DNA of 64,000 bases from Silvania confinis (GCF_025564085.1 NZ_JAMGZJ010000078.1:1-64000), one strand, 5' to 3'; numbered from the stretch's first letter, positions 9,347 to 18,313 are shown. The notes: generated by a model not told the origin, from the letters alone. Program-made: numbers and translations.

Positions 9347-9773
9347 ATCTCACCACCAGCACCGGAATGTTGGCGTGGCGGACTACGCTGGAGGCATTCG
9401 ACCCCAGCAGATGGGTGGAAATTGAAGGGTTACGCGAACCGATCACCACGATATCTGCATGCATTTCGGTAGCGAACTCGTTCACCACATCGCGCACATG
9501 GCCAAAACAGACATGGGTTTTAATGCGTGACGGATCGAGGCTGAAATGGCCGACCATCGACTGCAGCCGGGTCTTCGCTTCGTGCTGGATATGCTCTTCG
9601 AAACGGCGCATATCGGCGGCAAAGCGGTGCAAGCCAAAGCTGGCCGAGCCCGGCAGAACATGAATTAAGTGAATAATGCCATCCTGCTGTGCCAGAAATT
9701 CCGCGTGGCGAATCGCCTTATCGCTGAGCTCCATCTCAAAAACATCCACCGGCATAATGATTATCTGATATAT
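9345..9773 (-). CDS. uspG: Universal stress protein UspG, apparently starting at ATA
   Basis: UspG is a cytoplasmic universal stress protein of the UspFG class. It has a nucleotide-binding alpha/beta fold, with the C-terminal loop [17 protein letters not shown] fitting the ATP-binding G-2x-G-9x-G-S/T motif. The E. coli protein has 142 residues and starts MYKTIIMPVD. Here the equivalent first codon is ATA (9771-9773), before TAT CAG ATA, and a good GGGAG Shine-Dalgarno lies eight bases upstream. The coordinates given assume ATA and yield exactly 142 residues. Other options are ATG at 9755, which loses the first beta strand, or TTG at 9812, which lacks a Shine-Dalgarno. The gene itself is certain; the start is not. 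Confidence 0.85.
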   Translation of the reverse strand: MYQIIIMPVDVFEMELSDKAIRHAEFLAQQDGIIHLIHVLPGSASFGLHRFAADMRRFEEHIQHEAKTRLQSMVGHFSLDPSRIKTHVCFGHVRDVVNEFATEMHADIVVIGSRNPSISTHLLGSNASSVVRHANIPVLVVR

Positions 9774-9989
9774 ACCCGTTTCTCCCTGTTTAGTTTCAAT
9801 GAACCTATTCAATCACAAAACATTATTTGTTTTTGCAGGGTCGCTGGCAGTTTTTAACTTCGCCGCCTGACGATGCTCTCCGACGTCCTCCAGGAATAAT
9901 CTCAAAGCCGACTCTTTCCCCGGCTTATCGCCGCAGATGGCTACCCTTTTAAGGTTAACACGCACTTTTCACTGTTATTCGGAGGTCGC

Positions 9990-11231
9990 ATGAAAGCATT
10001 GACGTATCACGGTCCCCATAGCGTCCGCGTTGAAACGGTTCCCGATCCGATCATCGAGCACGCCGACGATATAATTTTGCGTATCACCGCCACCGCGATC
10101 TGCGGGTCGGATTTGCATCTCTACCGCGGCAAGATCCCGCAGGTAAAACATGGCGATATTTTTGGCCATGAATTCATGGGCGAGGTCGTAGAAACCGGGC
10201 GAGAGGTGAAGGATCTGCAGAAGGGCGATCGGGTTGTGATCCCCTTCGTGATTGCCTGCGGCGACTGCTTTTTTTGCCGTATGCACCAGTACGCCGCCTG
10301 CGAGACGACCAACAGCGGGCCGGGGGCGGCCCTGAATAAAAAACAGATCCCGGCACCTGCCGCGCTGTTTGGCTACAGCCATCTGTATGGCGGCGTGCCC
10401 GGCGGTCAGGCGGAGTATGTCCGGGTGCCTAAAGGCAACGTCGGGCCGTTTAAAGTGCCGCCGCTGCTGTCGGATGACAAAGCGCTCTTTCTGTCAGATA
10501 TCCTGCCCACGGCCTGGCAGGCGGCCAAAAATGCGCAGATTGAAAAAGGCAGCAGCGTGGCGGTATTCGGTGCCGGGCCAGTCGGGTTGCTGACCATCGC
10601 CTGTGCGCGGCTGCTGGGTGCCGAACAGATTTTTGTTGTCGACCATCACGATTATCGGCTGCGTTTTGCCGAGCAGCGCTACGGTGCCATCCCTGTCAAC
10701 TTTGACGTAGATAACGACGCGGCGGAAAAAATTATCGCCCAGACCGCAGGCCATCGCGGAGTGGATGCGGTGATCGACGCGGTCGGGTTCGAAGCCAAAG
10801 GCAGTACCACCGAAACCGTGCTCACCAACCTGAAGCTGGAAGGCAGCAGTGGCAAAGCCTTGCGCCAGTGCATTGCCGCCGTGCGGCGCGGCGGGGTCGT
10901 CAGCGTGCCCGGGGTGTATGCCGGATTTATCCACGGGTTTATGTTCGGCGATGCCTTTGATAAAGGGCTGACATTTAAAATGGGGCAGACGAACGTTCAC
11001 GCATGGCTTGGGGAACTGTTGCCGCTGATCGAGCAAGGGCTGCTCACGCCGGAGGAAATTGTCACGCACTATCTGCCGTTTGAAGAGGCAGCCCGCGGGT
11101 ATGAGATTTTTGAGAAGCGTCAGGAAGAGTGCCGGAAGGTGATTCTGGTGCCGGGGGCACAAAGCCCACAAGTGGCGAAAGAGCGGGTAACGGGGTTGGT
11201 CAATGCGATGCCGCCGGCCGCCACGCTCTGA
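9990..11231 (+). CDS. ybdR: Zinc-dependent alcohol dehydrogenase-like protein YbdR
   Basis: This 413-residue medium-chain dehydrogenase matches E. coli YbdR almost throughout. Catalytic zinc ligands are visible at CGSDLH (near residue 38) and GHEFMGE (near 60). A structural-zinc-like cysteine set follows in [15 protein letters not shown] at about 90-104, and the NAD-binding motif GAGPVGLL near 194. The substrate is unknown; relatives include formaldehyde and other alcohol dehydrogenases. It has its own GGAGG site 9 bases before ATG and stands alone between uspG and rnk. Confidence 0.9.
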   Translation: MKALTYHGPHSVRVETVPDPIIEHADDIILRITATAICGSDLHLYRGKIPQVKHGDIFGHEFMGEVVETGREVKDLQKGDRVVIPFVIACGDCFFCRMHQYAACETTNSGPGAALNKKQIPAPAALFGYSHLYGGVPGGQAEYVRVPKGNVGPFKVPPLLSDDKALFLSDILPTAWQAAKNAQIEKGSSVAVFGAGPVGLLTIACARLLGAEQIFVVDHHDYRLRFAEQRYGAIPVNFDVDNDAAEKIIAQTAGHRGVDAVIDAVGFEAKGSTTETVLTNLKLEGSSGKALRQCIAAVRRGGVVSVPGVYAGFIHGFMFGDAFDKGLTFKMGQTNVHAWLGELLPLIEQGLLTPEEIVTHYLPFEEAARGYEIFEKRQEECRKVILVPGAQSPQVAKERVTGLVNAMPPAATL

Positions 11232-11239
11232 AGGCAGCA

Positions 11240-11261
11240 AGAGGATGCAGATGCATCCTCT
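11240..11261. terminator. Hairpin between convergent ybdR and rnk
   Basis: A perfect inverted repeat with arms agaggatgca and tgcatcctct is separated by two bases. It has no T tract, so it may act as a weak or Rho-aided end for both genes. Confidence 0.5.
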
Positions 11262-11293
11262 GGGCAAAGCGGGTTACCGCTTGTCAGATGGGA

Positions 11294-11704
11294 CTAGCGC
11301 AGGTATTCACCGGCGGCTTCAGGTTGCCAGATAAGCTCCAGCACCTCGAGATGCGTGGCGGTACCGCCCGGCAGCTCCCAGTGAATGGTGTCGCCAGCGC
11401 GCAGGCCAATCAACGCTGCGCCTACCGGTGCCAGAACTGAAAGCTGAGTTGCGCTGTCGGTCATTTGATTTGGATAGACCAGCGTGCGGGTGCGTTCTTC
11501 GCCGGTGGTCAGATCGCGAAATCGCACCTGGCTGTTCATGGTCACCACGTTATGCGGCATGTCCTGCGGGGCGCACATCTGCGCGCGATCCAGTTCAGCG
11601 TTCAGCGCTTCGGCAACCGGCAGCGAGGCAAAGGCCGGTTGCTCCAGCAGGCGGTCGATACGTTCGGCATCGAGCTCGTTAATGATAATGGTGGGTCTGG
11701 ACAT
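11294..11704 (-). CDS. rnk: Regulator of nucleoside diphosphate kinase
   Basis: Rnk belongs to the GreA/GreB C-terminal FKBP-like family but has a short coiled coil. It binds RNA polymerase near the secondary channel and affects nucleoside diphosphate kinase levels. The 136-residue protein keeps the family layout: an N-terminal helix pair, then the FKBP-like core ([35 protein letters not shown]). The start MSRPTIIIN is that of E. coli Rnk. A terminator-like hairpin lies in its leader at 11758-11786. Confidence 0.95.
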   Translation of the reverse strand: MSRPTIIINELDAERIDRLLEQPAFASLPVAEALNAELDRAQMCAPQDMPHNVVTMNSQVRFRDLTTGEERTRTLVYPNQMTDSATQLSVLAPVGAALIGLRAGDTIHWELPGGTATHLEVLELIWQPEAAGEYLR

Positions 11705-11751
11705 TATTTACTCCATGTCGTTAATGCTGCGACAGCCGCAGTATAGAGGCC

Positions 11752-11786
11752 AAAAGAAAACCCTCGCCATCCGCTAGCGAGGGTTT
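11752..11786 (-). terminator. Terminator-like hairpin in the rnk leader
   Basis: On the minus strand aaaccctcgc pairs with gcgagggttt (11777-11786 with 11758-11767), followed by TTTTCTTTT. No minus-strand gene lies between this point and rna, which is far upstream, so it must end a leader or small transcript before rnk. Attenuation or a small RNA is possible. Confidence 0.65.
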
Positions 11787-11825
11787 AACTACTGTCGATG
11801 ATACTGACTCTGCGCCCGGGTTTGA

Positions 11826-11841
11826 AGTGATGAATATCACA
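11826..11841. promoter_or_regulatory. Candidate CRP site between rnk and the hydrolase gene
   Basis: AGTGA, six bases, then TCACA matches the CRP consensus closely. It may control rnk, the divergent hydrolase gene, or both. Confidence 0.55.
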
Positions 11842-11993
11842 TTCACAGCGTGGATTTTTCCCGTCGGCGAGAACGGGTACTTTTGTATGAATTTTAGTCA
11901 AAAAACGTGATCGTTGGCCGATTTGCATTATCCTTCTTAAGCGCCTGTTATCCTGCGCCCACCTGCGTGTTGTGTTCCGTTTTAGGAGATCTC

Positions 11994-12824
11994 ATGAGCG
12001 ATTACGACAAAGTTACCCTGAAAGACGGCAGCTATTTGCATTTCAAAGACTGGGGCAGCGGACAGCCAATTGTCTTCAGCCACGGCTGGCCGCTTACGGC
12101 GGATGCCTTTGAAGATCAGATGTTATTTCTGGGGTCGCAGGGTTTTCGCGTGATTGCCCATGACCGACGCGGGCACGGTCGCTCTGCCCAGCCGTGGGAT
12201 GGCAACAACATGGATCAGTACGCGGACGATCTGGCAGAGCTGACGGCGCATCTGAACCTGAAAGATGCCGTCCACGTTGGGCACTCGACGGGCGGGGGCG
12301 AAGTGGCGCGCTACATCGGGCGTCACGGTACCGACCGGGTGGCAAAAGCGGTGCTAATTAGCGCCGTCACACCGATCATGATCAAGACCGATTTTAACCC
12401 GGACGGGGTGCCGAAAGAGGTGTTTGACGGTATCCGGGATGGGGTGGTGAAGGATCGCGGTGCCTTTTTCTACGAACTGAGCGCGGCGTTTTATGGCTAT
12501 AACCGTTCCGGTGCCAGCGAGTCCATCGCCGTGCGCGAAAGCTTTACCGTGCAGGGTTTGCAGGGGTCAATCAAAGGGTTGTATGACTGCATTGCGGCAT
12601 TTTCGGAAACCGATTTGCGGGAAGACCTGCGCAAAATGACTATCCCGACGCTGGTTATTCATGGCGATGACGATCAGATTGTGCCGTTCGAAACCTGCGG
12701 CAAAGTGGCGGTGACGCTCCTGCCTGACGGCCAGCTAAAAGTGTACCCCGGCGCATCGCACGGAATTTGCACCACTCACAAACAGCAAATTAACGAAGAC
12801 TTGCTGCACTTTATTCAGTCTTAA
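11994..12824 (+). CDS. Alpha/beta hydrolase of the non-heme chloroperoxidase/arylesterase type
   Basis: The 276-residue protein has the alpha/beta hydrolase fold. The nucleophile is Ser98 in GHSTGG, the acid lies in HGDDDQIVP near 227, and the histidine in GASHGI near 256. HGWPL near 30 provides the oxyanion hole. Relatives hydrolyse esters and, in acetate, make peracid that halogenates substrates without a cofactor; the natural substrate is unknown. The ATG at 11994 follows TAGGAG and gives [12 protein letters not shown], like the family. E. coli has no gene here between rnk and rna, so this is an accessory insertion. Confidence 0.88.
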   Translation: MSDYDKVTLKDGSYLHFKDWGSGQPIVFSHGWPLTADAFEDQMLFLGSQGFRVIAHDRRGHGRSAQPWDGNNMDQYADDLAELTAHLNLKDAVHVGHSTGGGEVARYIGRHGTDRVAKAVLISAVTPIMIKTDFNPDGVPKEVFDGIRDGVVKDRGAFFYELSAAFYGYNRSGASESIAVRESFTVQGLQGSIKGLYDCIAAFSETDLREDLRKMTIPTLVIHGDDDQIVPFETCGKVAVTLLPDGQLKVYPGASHGICTTHKQQINEDLLHFIQS

Positions 12825-12830
12825 TTTTCT

Positions 12831-12887
12831 ACGGATTGCGTTACGCTGATCCTCCTGGGGCAGGGGGATGAGCGAAGCGTAATCCGT
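12831..12887. repeat. Imperfect palindromic repeat
   Basis: The arms at about 12831-12852 and 12866-12887 (cores acggatt..gcgttacgct and agcgaagcgtaatccgt) form a long imperfect hairpin of a type dispersed in enterobacterial intergenic regions. It separates the hydrolase and flavin reductase genes and probably reduces read-through. Confidence 0.7.
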
Positions 12888-12926
12888 GCCTGCCAGTGTT
12901 AATCCGTTATCCTTCCCGAGAGCACT

Positions 12927-13544
12927 ATGTACTTCTACCAACCTTCCCAGGGGCACGGCCTGCCGCACGATCCGTTAAACGCCATTATCGGTCCACGTCC
13001 TGTCGGCTGGATTGCCTCGTGCGATACCGAAGGTCGCCCAAACCTGGCGCCTTACAGCTTTTTCAACTGCTTCAATTATCATCCGCCGATCATTGGTTTT
13101 GCCAGCACCGGCTGGAAAGACAGCGTGCGCAATATTGTGGAAACCGGCGAATTTGTCTGGAATCTCACGACCCGTGAGCTGGCCTGCGCCATGAACGAAA
13201 CTTCCGCCAGCCTGCCGCACGGTGAGGACGAGTTTATCCGCGCCGGTCTGAATAAAGCCGAAAGCCGGGTGGTCAAGGTGCCGCGCGTTGCCGAAAGCCC
13301 GGTGAACTTTGAATGTCGCCTGTCGCAATGCATCCAGCTGACGGCTGCCAGCGGAACGCCAATCGACACCTGGCTGGTGCTGGGGGAAGTGGTCGGGATC
13401 CACATTGACGAAAGCCTGCTGCAGGATGGCGTTTATCAGACCGCTAAAGCGCAGCCAGTGCTGCGTGCCGGCGGCCCAACGGCGTACTTTACGGTGAGCG
13501 AGGATCAGCGCTTTGATCTGGTGCGCCCGGATGTCCGTCAGTAG
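12927..13544 (+). CDS. Flavin reductase-like FMN-binding protein (DIM6/NTAB type)
   Basis: The 205-residue protein has the split-barrel flavin reductase-like fold: the N-terminal IIGPRPVGWIASCD, then APYSFFNCFNYHPPIIGF and SVRNIVETGEFVWNL, typical of the FMN-binding family. It may reduce FMN or use bound FMN; the substrate is not known. It is transcribed with the hydrolase direction, 102 bases after it, but a palindrome lies between. Its last 7 bases overlap the convergent rna gene. It is absent from this position in E. coli. Confidence 0.85.
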   Translation: MYFYQPSQGHGLPHDPLNAIIGPRPVGWIASCDTEGRPNLAPYSFFNCFNYHPPIIGFASTGWKDSVRNIVETGEFVWNLTTRELACAMNETSASLPHGEDEFIRAGLNKAESRVVKVPRVAESPVNFECRLSQCIQLTAASGTPIDTWLVLGEVVGIHIDESLLQDGVYQTAKAQPVLRAGGPTAYFTVSEDQRFDLVRPDVRQ

Positions 13545-14347
13545 CCGATTTTATCGATCACAAACTGTTTGCCGCAGTTACCCGGATGCGGCTGTGGCGC
13601 AAAGGAGTCGGTCGCCAGCGGAACGTTGATGCTGGCGGCAGTGAGCGACATCTGGACTTCGGTGAGATACGCCGGGTTGCCGCTGCAGCTGAGTTTGACG
13701 GCTTTGACCGTCTGCGGGCCCCAGCTTCTGGCGACGGCAGCATCGAAAGCGCTGCGGGTGACGGTTTTACCGTAGTTTTCCGCTAAAAATTGCCCCAGCG
13801 GGCTGGCTTTGACTTCCTGGTTCATGCGCACCATGGTGCCAAAGTAAGCATCCGGATCGAAGCCGAAACAGACGCCGTGTTTAGCATATTCGTAGCGTTC
13901 CAGGCAGGAGTTACCGCCTGCGCCAGGCATCACGTCATTCAATTTTGCCGCGCCCGTCAGCGACAGGCCGGTTTCTGCTGCATCACATTTACGGCTGGCT
14001 TTTGCTTCCGGCATATTCGGGATCGGGCGCGTGGCGCAGCCGTAGCGAATCCAGCGACGCTCATCGACACCGCGAGCGGCGATAGATTTCGGTAAACCCG
14101 GCCACAGACCATGCACGGTCAGAATAGAGGTTTTGTCAGCGCGCTCTTTTTGCAGGCGGCACTCATCGGGGGCATCGCGGTTGCGGTCATGCAGGCTCTG
14201 GCAAAATCCAGACTGCCATGAGAGCGCCAGCACATAGCGGTCAAAATCCGCGTACTGCGTTGCCTGAAGCGGGTCTGCCTGCGCGGGGAGCGCGCACAGC
14301 GCTATCGCGGTTGCGCTGATAGCGAAAACGAAATCTTTCCTGATCAT
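13538..14347 (-). CDS. rna: Ribonuclease I, periplasmic RNase T2 family
   Basis: RNase I degrades RNA without base preference in the periplasm. The 269-residue precursor has a signal peptide (MIRKDFVFAISATAIALCALPAQA, cleaved after about residue 24). The two conserved active-site segments follow: LTVHGLWPGL near 77 and YEYAKHGVC near 154, each with a catalytic histidine. Several cysteines probably form disulfides. The 3' end overlaps the flavin reductase gene. In E. coli citrate genes follow upstream; here dcuC does. Confidence 0.96.
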   Translation of the reverse strand: MIRKDFVFAISATAIALCALPAQADPLQATQYADFDRYVLALSWQSGFCQSLHDRNRDAPDECRLQKERADKTSILTVHGLWPGLPKSIAARGVDERRWIRYGCATRPIPNMPEAKASRKCDAAETGLSLTGAAKLNDVMPGAGGNSCLERYEYAKHGVCFGFDPDAYFGTMVRMNQEVKASPLGQFLAENYGKTVTRSAFDAAVARSWGPQTVKAVKLSCSGNPAYLTEVQMSLTAASINVPLATDSFAPQPHPGNCGKQFVIDKIGY

Positions 14348-14393
14348 GTGAAGTCCTGGTGGTTGAAAGCAGAGTCATGCTGGAGCTTATTAA

Positions 14394-14420
14394 AGCACAA
14401 AAAGCGCCCGTAGGCGCTTT
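14394..14420 (-). terminator. Terminator after dcuC
   Basis: The hairpin aaagcgcc / ggcgcttt with a four-base loop is followed on the minus strand by TTTTTG. It lies between the dcuC stop and the rna start. Confidence 0.8.
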
Positions 14421-14436
14421 CTGAGAGGAGGGGGGG

Positions 14437-15810
14437 TTAACTGACAGCGGTGCCGGGCACCAGCACTTCGGTGGCGATAATCACGATCAGCAGCCCAACC
14501 AGCACCGGAACAGAGGTGCGTTTCACCACTTCAAACGGCGAGATTTTTGCCATACCGGCAACCGCCACCACCACGCCTGATACCGGCGAAATGGTACGAC
14601 CCAGGTTAGAGGCTTGCAGCATCGGGATGGTCAGGTAAGCCGGGTTGATACCGGAGGAGTGCGCCAGTTTCGGGATCATCTCCACGAAGGCATAGAACGG
14701 CGCGTTACCGGAGCCGGTAGTCATTGCCGCCAGCATGGTCAGGACAACCAGTACCAGCATCAGGATGATACTCGCCGAACCGAACGAGGTGGCGATGGCG
14801 ATCAAACTTTGAATGAAGCCGATGGTGCTCAACCCCTGGGCAAAGACCCCGGCGGCAACCAGCAGCATCACCACGCCGGCGAAGGCATCCGCCATCCCGC
14901 GATAGGCCACTTCCAGCCCGCTGAACACCTTCTGGGTATTGAAGCCACGCACAAATTCCAGAATCGCCGCCAGCAGCATACAGATCACCAGAATGGTGAT
15001 GATGTGCAGTTCCGGGCCCCATTTACCGTCAAAAATCAGCACCCCGATAATCGGGGTAAACGGCATGATGGCGTAGAACGACGGTGCGGTGGTGGTGATT
15101 TCGCTGACGTCGAGTCTCTCGTGAGAGATGTTCTCTTTTTTATCGAGATATCGCTGCCAGAAGAAGTGCGCCACGGCCATGCCAATAATGGCCGCGATGG
15201 AGATCGGCAGGGTGGTTTTGAAGGCGAAGTCGATCAGCGGCATCTCGGCCGCTTTGGCCGCGAGCACCACGTCACCGGAGGTCGGAGAGAGGATAATGGC
15301 TGCCGGGGAGGCGCAAATTGCCGCCGCCGCGCCACGGCTGATGCCGACGTTAACCATGACCGGGAACAGGGTCGCCATCAGCAATACGCCAAGGCCGGTT
15401 GCTGAGGAGACGGCCAGCGACATCAGGCAGGCGACGAAATAGGCGGCAATCATCAGCAGATAAGGGGAGTTGATGTAGCTCAGCGGCTTTGAAGCCAGCT
15501 TCACGACCATGTCATTGGCGCCGATATGGGTCATGTAGGCGGCAAACCCGCAGAGCATCATGATCATCATCCCGAGATCGCCACCGCGGCTCATCAGCAG
15601 AATTTTGATGTATTCAACGATATCCGTTGCGGTGTAGCCGGTGCTGGTGGCGCTGGCTGGCAGTACCTTATGACCCATCAGGGCGCTGACAATCAGTAAC
15701 GCCAGACCGCCGACGAACAATACGCCGGTCGCGGAATAGCCTTTGATGATATAGCGCGCGACGCCGACAATAACCACTACCCCAATGAGCAGTTCGATAA
15801 AGATTTGCAT
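14437..15810 (-). CDS. dcuC: Anaerobic C4-dicarboxylate transporter DcuC
   Basis: DcuC exports succinate during fermentation and can exchange C4-dicarboxylates in the inner membrane. The 457-residue protein is nearly entirely hydrophobic, with about 12-14 membrane segments, and matches E. coli DcuC through most of its length (SRGGDLGMMIMMLCGFAAYM, SPTSGDVVLAA, TTGSGNAPFYAFVEMIPKL). The ATG at 15810 was chosen because it gives the family start MxxFIELLIGV. A candidate FNR site lies about 100 bases upstream, in line with anaerobic expression. Confidence 0.96.
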   Translation of the reverse strand: MQIFIELLIGVVVIVGVARYIIKGYSATGVLFVGGLALLIVSALMGHKVLPASATSTGYTATDIVEYIKILLMSRGGDLGMMIMMLCGFAAYMTHIGANDMVVKLASKPLSYINSPYLLMIAAYFVACLMSLAVSSATGLGVLLMATLFPVMVNVGISRGAAAAICASPAAIILSPTSGDVVLAAKAAEMPLIDFAFKTTLPISIAAIIGMAVAHFFWQRYLDKKENISHERLDVSEITTTAPSFYAIMPFTPIIGVLIFDGKWGPELHIITILVICMLLAAILEFVRGFNTQKVFSGLEVAYRGMADAFAGVVMLLVAAGVFAQGLSTIGFIQSLIAIATSFGSASIILMLVLVVLTMLAAMTTGSGNAPFYAFVEMIPKLAHSSGINPAYLTIPMLQASNLGRTISPVSGVVVAVAGMAKISPFEVVKRTSVPVLVGLLIVIIATEVLVPGTAVS

Positions 15811-15902
15811 GAATTCCCCTGTCTCCCGACGCCCAGGGCGCAAGGATAAATAAGCAATGAAAATAAGGTGTCAAAATGTGCCCAAATATCGCGCCAGCAT
15901 TG

Positions 15903-15916
15903 CTGACTAAAATCAA
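15903..15916. promoter_or_regulatory. Candidate FNR site upstream of dcuC
   Basis: CTGAC-TAAA-ATCAA has one perfect FNR half-site and one with three of five matches to TTGAT. E. coli dcuC is activated by FNR in the absence of oxygen, so this is plausible, but it is a weak match. Confidence 0.4.
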
Positions 15917-15989
15917 TAAATCTACTACTAAAGGGGAGTTAGCCAATAATTTACACTGCAAAACGGCCTGGCTCCAGAGTCAGCCCGGA

Positions 15990-16560
15990 AAGAGAGGCTG
16001 CAGGGTATGGCGGAGCAGGTGGCGTTGCTACTGGCGGAGGGGTCGGTCAGTTTTGAATATCGTGAGTGGGCAACGGCGACGCTGATAATATTTCCGCTGA
16101 TCGCTTTGATGATTATTTTTGTGCTGCAGTGGTTAACCCTCAGATGTATTTAAGATGGGTTTGTGATTATGGGGGGATTACCTTTTCGCTGATGGGTAGT
16201 GTGTGGTTGCTATGACTGTTTAATTATAATTTATCGATGGTGGGAGTTGTCATGTTTATTGCCTTTGCCGGTGTCTCTGCGGGGGCGAAGTTATTATCAT
16301 GCTACATCTCTTCAGGCGTTGGATAAAACATATTCCTGAGATCCCTTTGAGGAAATTGAGCAGTTAATGGTTGCGATTCTCGACGGAGACACCCTGCGCA
16401 TACGGGTCGAAAGTGATGACCACTGTCACCATCATTGCAGGGTTACTGCCCGTTGGGCGGTGTCGACAGCAGCAAAGAGGTGAGACGGCGGATTGCTTAA
16501 CAGACGATCGGCGATTTGTTCATTATCTTCCCACGCTGGATAAGTTGTTGCCTCAGCGTT
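15990..16560 (+). pseudogene. Decayed fragment of a CusA/SilA-type RND metal efflux pump gene
   Basis: Pieces in different frames align in order with heavy-metal RND pumps. The first, from about 16010, reads AEQVALLLAEGSVSFEY then LIALMIIFVLQWL, like SGQFEY and the next membrane helix. The second, from about 16192, reads SVWLL-stop-LFNYNLSMVGVVMFIAFAGVSAGAK, like WLLWLLxYNLSVAxxxGFIALAGVAAE with a tryptophan codon turned to TGA. The third, near 16350-16450, reads AILDGDTLRIR, then in another frame KVMTTVTIIAGLLPV, like VRPKAMTxxxIIAGLLPI. Stops and frameshifts rule out function. Only the C-terminal part of the gene remains, between dcuC and pagP. Confidence 0.82.
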
Positions 16561-16726
16561 AATTTTTATCTTATATGCCGTCGCTATTTACGGCTCAAGC
16601 CGACTCTCCCAGGAATATTCTGATTAACCACGCTGAATAATTCAGATTTCAACCAGTGGTAGATCAATGGCATTACAACTACGCTATGCCGGTATAGGTA
16701 CCGTTTATAAAAGTGGTAATGGTATT

Positions 16727-17302
16727 GTGACAATAATTAATAAATGCTTACTGATTTTTACTTTAATTTTAGGTCCGCTGACTTTCCCGGCTCATGCTAT
16801 TGCGGATAAAGTTCAGCCTTTAAAAGACTGGGTAAAAACCGTCGGTAATAATGCAAAAACAACGTGGGAACAGCCCCAGCATTACGATCTGTATGTGCCC
16901 GCAATCACCTGGCACGCTCGCTTTGCCTATGATAAAGAGAAAACCGATCGCTACAACGAGCGCCCCTGGGGCGCGGGGTTTGGTCAATCGCGCTGGGATG
17001 AAAAAGGCAACTGGCACGGCCTGTACGTAATGGCATTCAAAGACTCATACAACAAGTGGGAGCCGATCGGCGGCTATGGCTGGGAAAAAACCTGGCGTCC
17101 ACTGGCCGATGAAAATTTCCATCTGGGTGCGGGTTTTACCGCGGCGGTGACAGCGCGTGATAACTGGAATTACATCCCTGTGCCGGTGGTTTTACCGCTG
17201 GCCTCCGTGGGGTACGGTCCGGCAACCTTCCAGATGACTTACATACCGGGAACCTATAACAACGGTAACGTCTTCTTTGCCTGGATGCGCTTTCAGTTTT
17301 AA
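16727..17302 (+). CDS. pagP: Lipid A palmitoyltransferase PagP
   Basis: PagP is an outer-membrane eight-stranded barrel that moves palmitate from phospholipid to lipid A, giving resistance to cationic peptides. The mature part matches E. coli PagP strongly ([32 protein letters not shown], where the catalytic His lies, and [30 protein letters not shown]). I chose GTG at 16727 because it gives a compact signal peptide ([23 protein letters not shown]) and 191 residues, near the E. coli 186. An upstream ATG at 16667 would give 211 residues with an unusually long n-region, and cannot be excluded. Confidence 0.93.
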   Translation: MTIINKCLLIFTLILGPLTFPAHAIADKVQPLKDWVKTVGNNAKTTWEQPQHYDLYVPAITWHARFAYDKEKTDRYNERPWGAGFGQSRWDEKGNWHGLYVMAFKDSYNKWEPIGGYGWEKTWRPLADENFHLGAGFTAAVTARDNWNYIPVPVVLPLASVGYGPATFQMTYIPGTYNNGNVFFAWMRFQF

Positions 17303-17492
17303 CTGAAAAAACTTTACGTTTTGGTGATTTAATAGCCACACTTTGAATAGTAAAGAATAAAAATTGGGGGCTGAAAATTAACGCGACTTTTGTCACTTTT
17401 CTTCAAAAAGGCGCTTTACAAAACCGCTCACAATTGTTGTACTGATACCCGACACAGCATTTGTGTCCATTTTTCATGTAAAGGTAATTTTG

Positions 17493-17702
17493 ATGTCTAA
17501 GATTAAAGGTAACGTTAAGTGGTTTAATGAATCCAAAGGATTCGGTTTCATTACTCCGGAAGATGGCAGCAAAGATGTGTTCGTTCACTTCTCTGCAATC
17601 CAGACTAATGGTTTCAAAACCCTGGCTGAAGGCCAGCGCGTTGAGTTCGAAATCACTAACGGTGCCAAAGGCCCTTCTGCTGCTAACGTCATCGCTCTGT
17701 AA
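17493..17702 (+). CDS. cspE: Cold shock-like protein CspE
   Basis: CspE is a small OB-fold RNA chaperone that melts RNA secondary structure and can act as a transcription antiterminator. The 69-residue protein carries RNP1 (KGFGFITP) and RNP2 (DVFVHFS) and ends [10 protein letters not shown] like E. coli CspE. The ATG at 17493 has an AAGG Shine-Dalgarno. A strong terminator follows. Its codons are of highly expressed type. Confidence 0.97.
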
Positions 17703-17727
17703 TTCAGACGAGACCAGCAAGAATTTC

Positions 17728-17757
17728 AAAACCCGCTCACTGAGCGGGTTTTTTTCT
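17728..17757 (+). terminator. Terminator after cspE
   Basis: The hairpin aacccgctca / tgagcgggtt is followed by seven T residues. Confidence 0.93.
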
Positions 17758-17764
17758 TTCTGCA

Positions 17765-17851
17765 TCAGCCAAACAGATAAATTTTCAAAAAGCTGGCGAC
17801 TATTAATACACTTAACAACACCATTCCTGCGCTGGCCATATTCTCTTTCAT
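17765..17851 (-). CDS. Predicted 28-residue single-span membrane peptide
   Basis: This small frame starts with ATG at 17849-17851 and ends with TGA at 17765-17767. The peptide begins MKENMASAG, has a hydrophobic stretch MVLLSVLIVASFL, and ends KIYLFG, so it could span the membrane once with its charged end inside. A GAGG Shine-Dalgarno lies about eight bases upstream. It sits in the space between cspE and crcB. I do not recognise a named family. Many enterobacterial small proteins have this build, but no function can be given. Confidence 0.6.
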   Translation of the reverse strand: MKENMASAGMVLLSVLIVASFLKIYLFG

Positions 17852-17923
17852 TACGTCACCCTCTCGTTATATTGCCTCAAGAGTGCCAGAGAAAAATTAA
17901 GCTAACATTAACGGCTGGCCATT

Positions 17924-18313
17924 TTAATGGGCATTCGTCGCAGAAATTATCCAGAATGCGAGCGCGGTCATCATCAACGACCCTAGCAGGTTAAGCGCAA
18001 TATTCAGTAACGCCCAAGCAGCTCTTCCTTCCTGCAGTAAAAACACCACTTCAGCCGAGAAGGTAGAAAATGTGGTCAGGCCGCCGCAGAAGCCGGTGGT
18101 GATCAGCACTTTCCACACCGGGTCGATGTGGGTCATTCGATTGAACCATGCCAGCCCCAGGCCGATGATAAAGGCGCCGATAAGGTTGGCCGTCAGCGTG
18201 CCGATGGGGATCATTTGATGTATGGGGTTAAAGCGCATGCTCAATAGCCAGCGCGCGACGCTTCCTGTGCCCCCGCCGATAAAAACGGCTAAAAGTAGTT
18301 GAAACACGAACAT
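17924..18313 (-). CDS. crcB: Fluoride channel Fluc (CrcB)
   Basis: CrcB/FluC is a dual-topology inner-membrane channel that exports fluoride. The 129-residue protein has four hydrophobic segments and the family signatures [10 protein letters not shown] near the N-terminus, [11 protein letters not shown], and [13 protein letters not shown] with the phenylalanines and polar track lining the pore. The ATG at 18313 gives the usual family length. No fluoride riboswitch is visible in the 60-base gap to ybeM, with which it is divergent. Confidence 0.95.
   Translation of the reverse strand: MFVFQLLLAVFIGGGTGSVARWLLSMRFNPIHQMIPIGTLTANLIGAFIIGLGLAWFNRMTHIDPVWKVLITTGFCGGLTTFSTFSAEVVFLLQEGRAAWALLNIALNLLGSLMMTALAFWIISATNAH

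Noticed and set aside
10494-11267. 257-codon open frame antisense to ybdR
   Set aside because: It lies within a clear dehydrogenase gene and shows no independent coding signs.
16700-16726. PhoP box before pagP
   Set aside because: cgtttataaaagtggta only partly resembles two GTTTA repeats; the match is too weak to claim.
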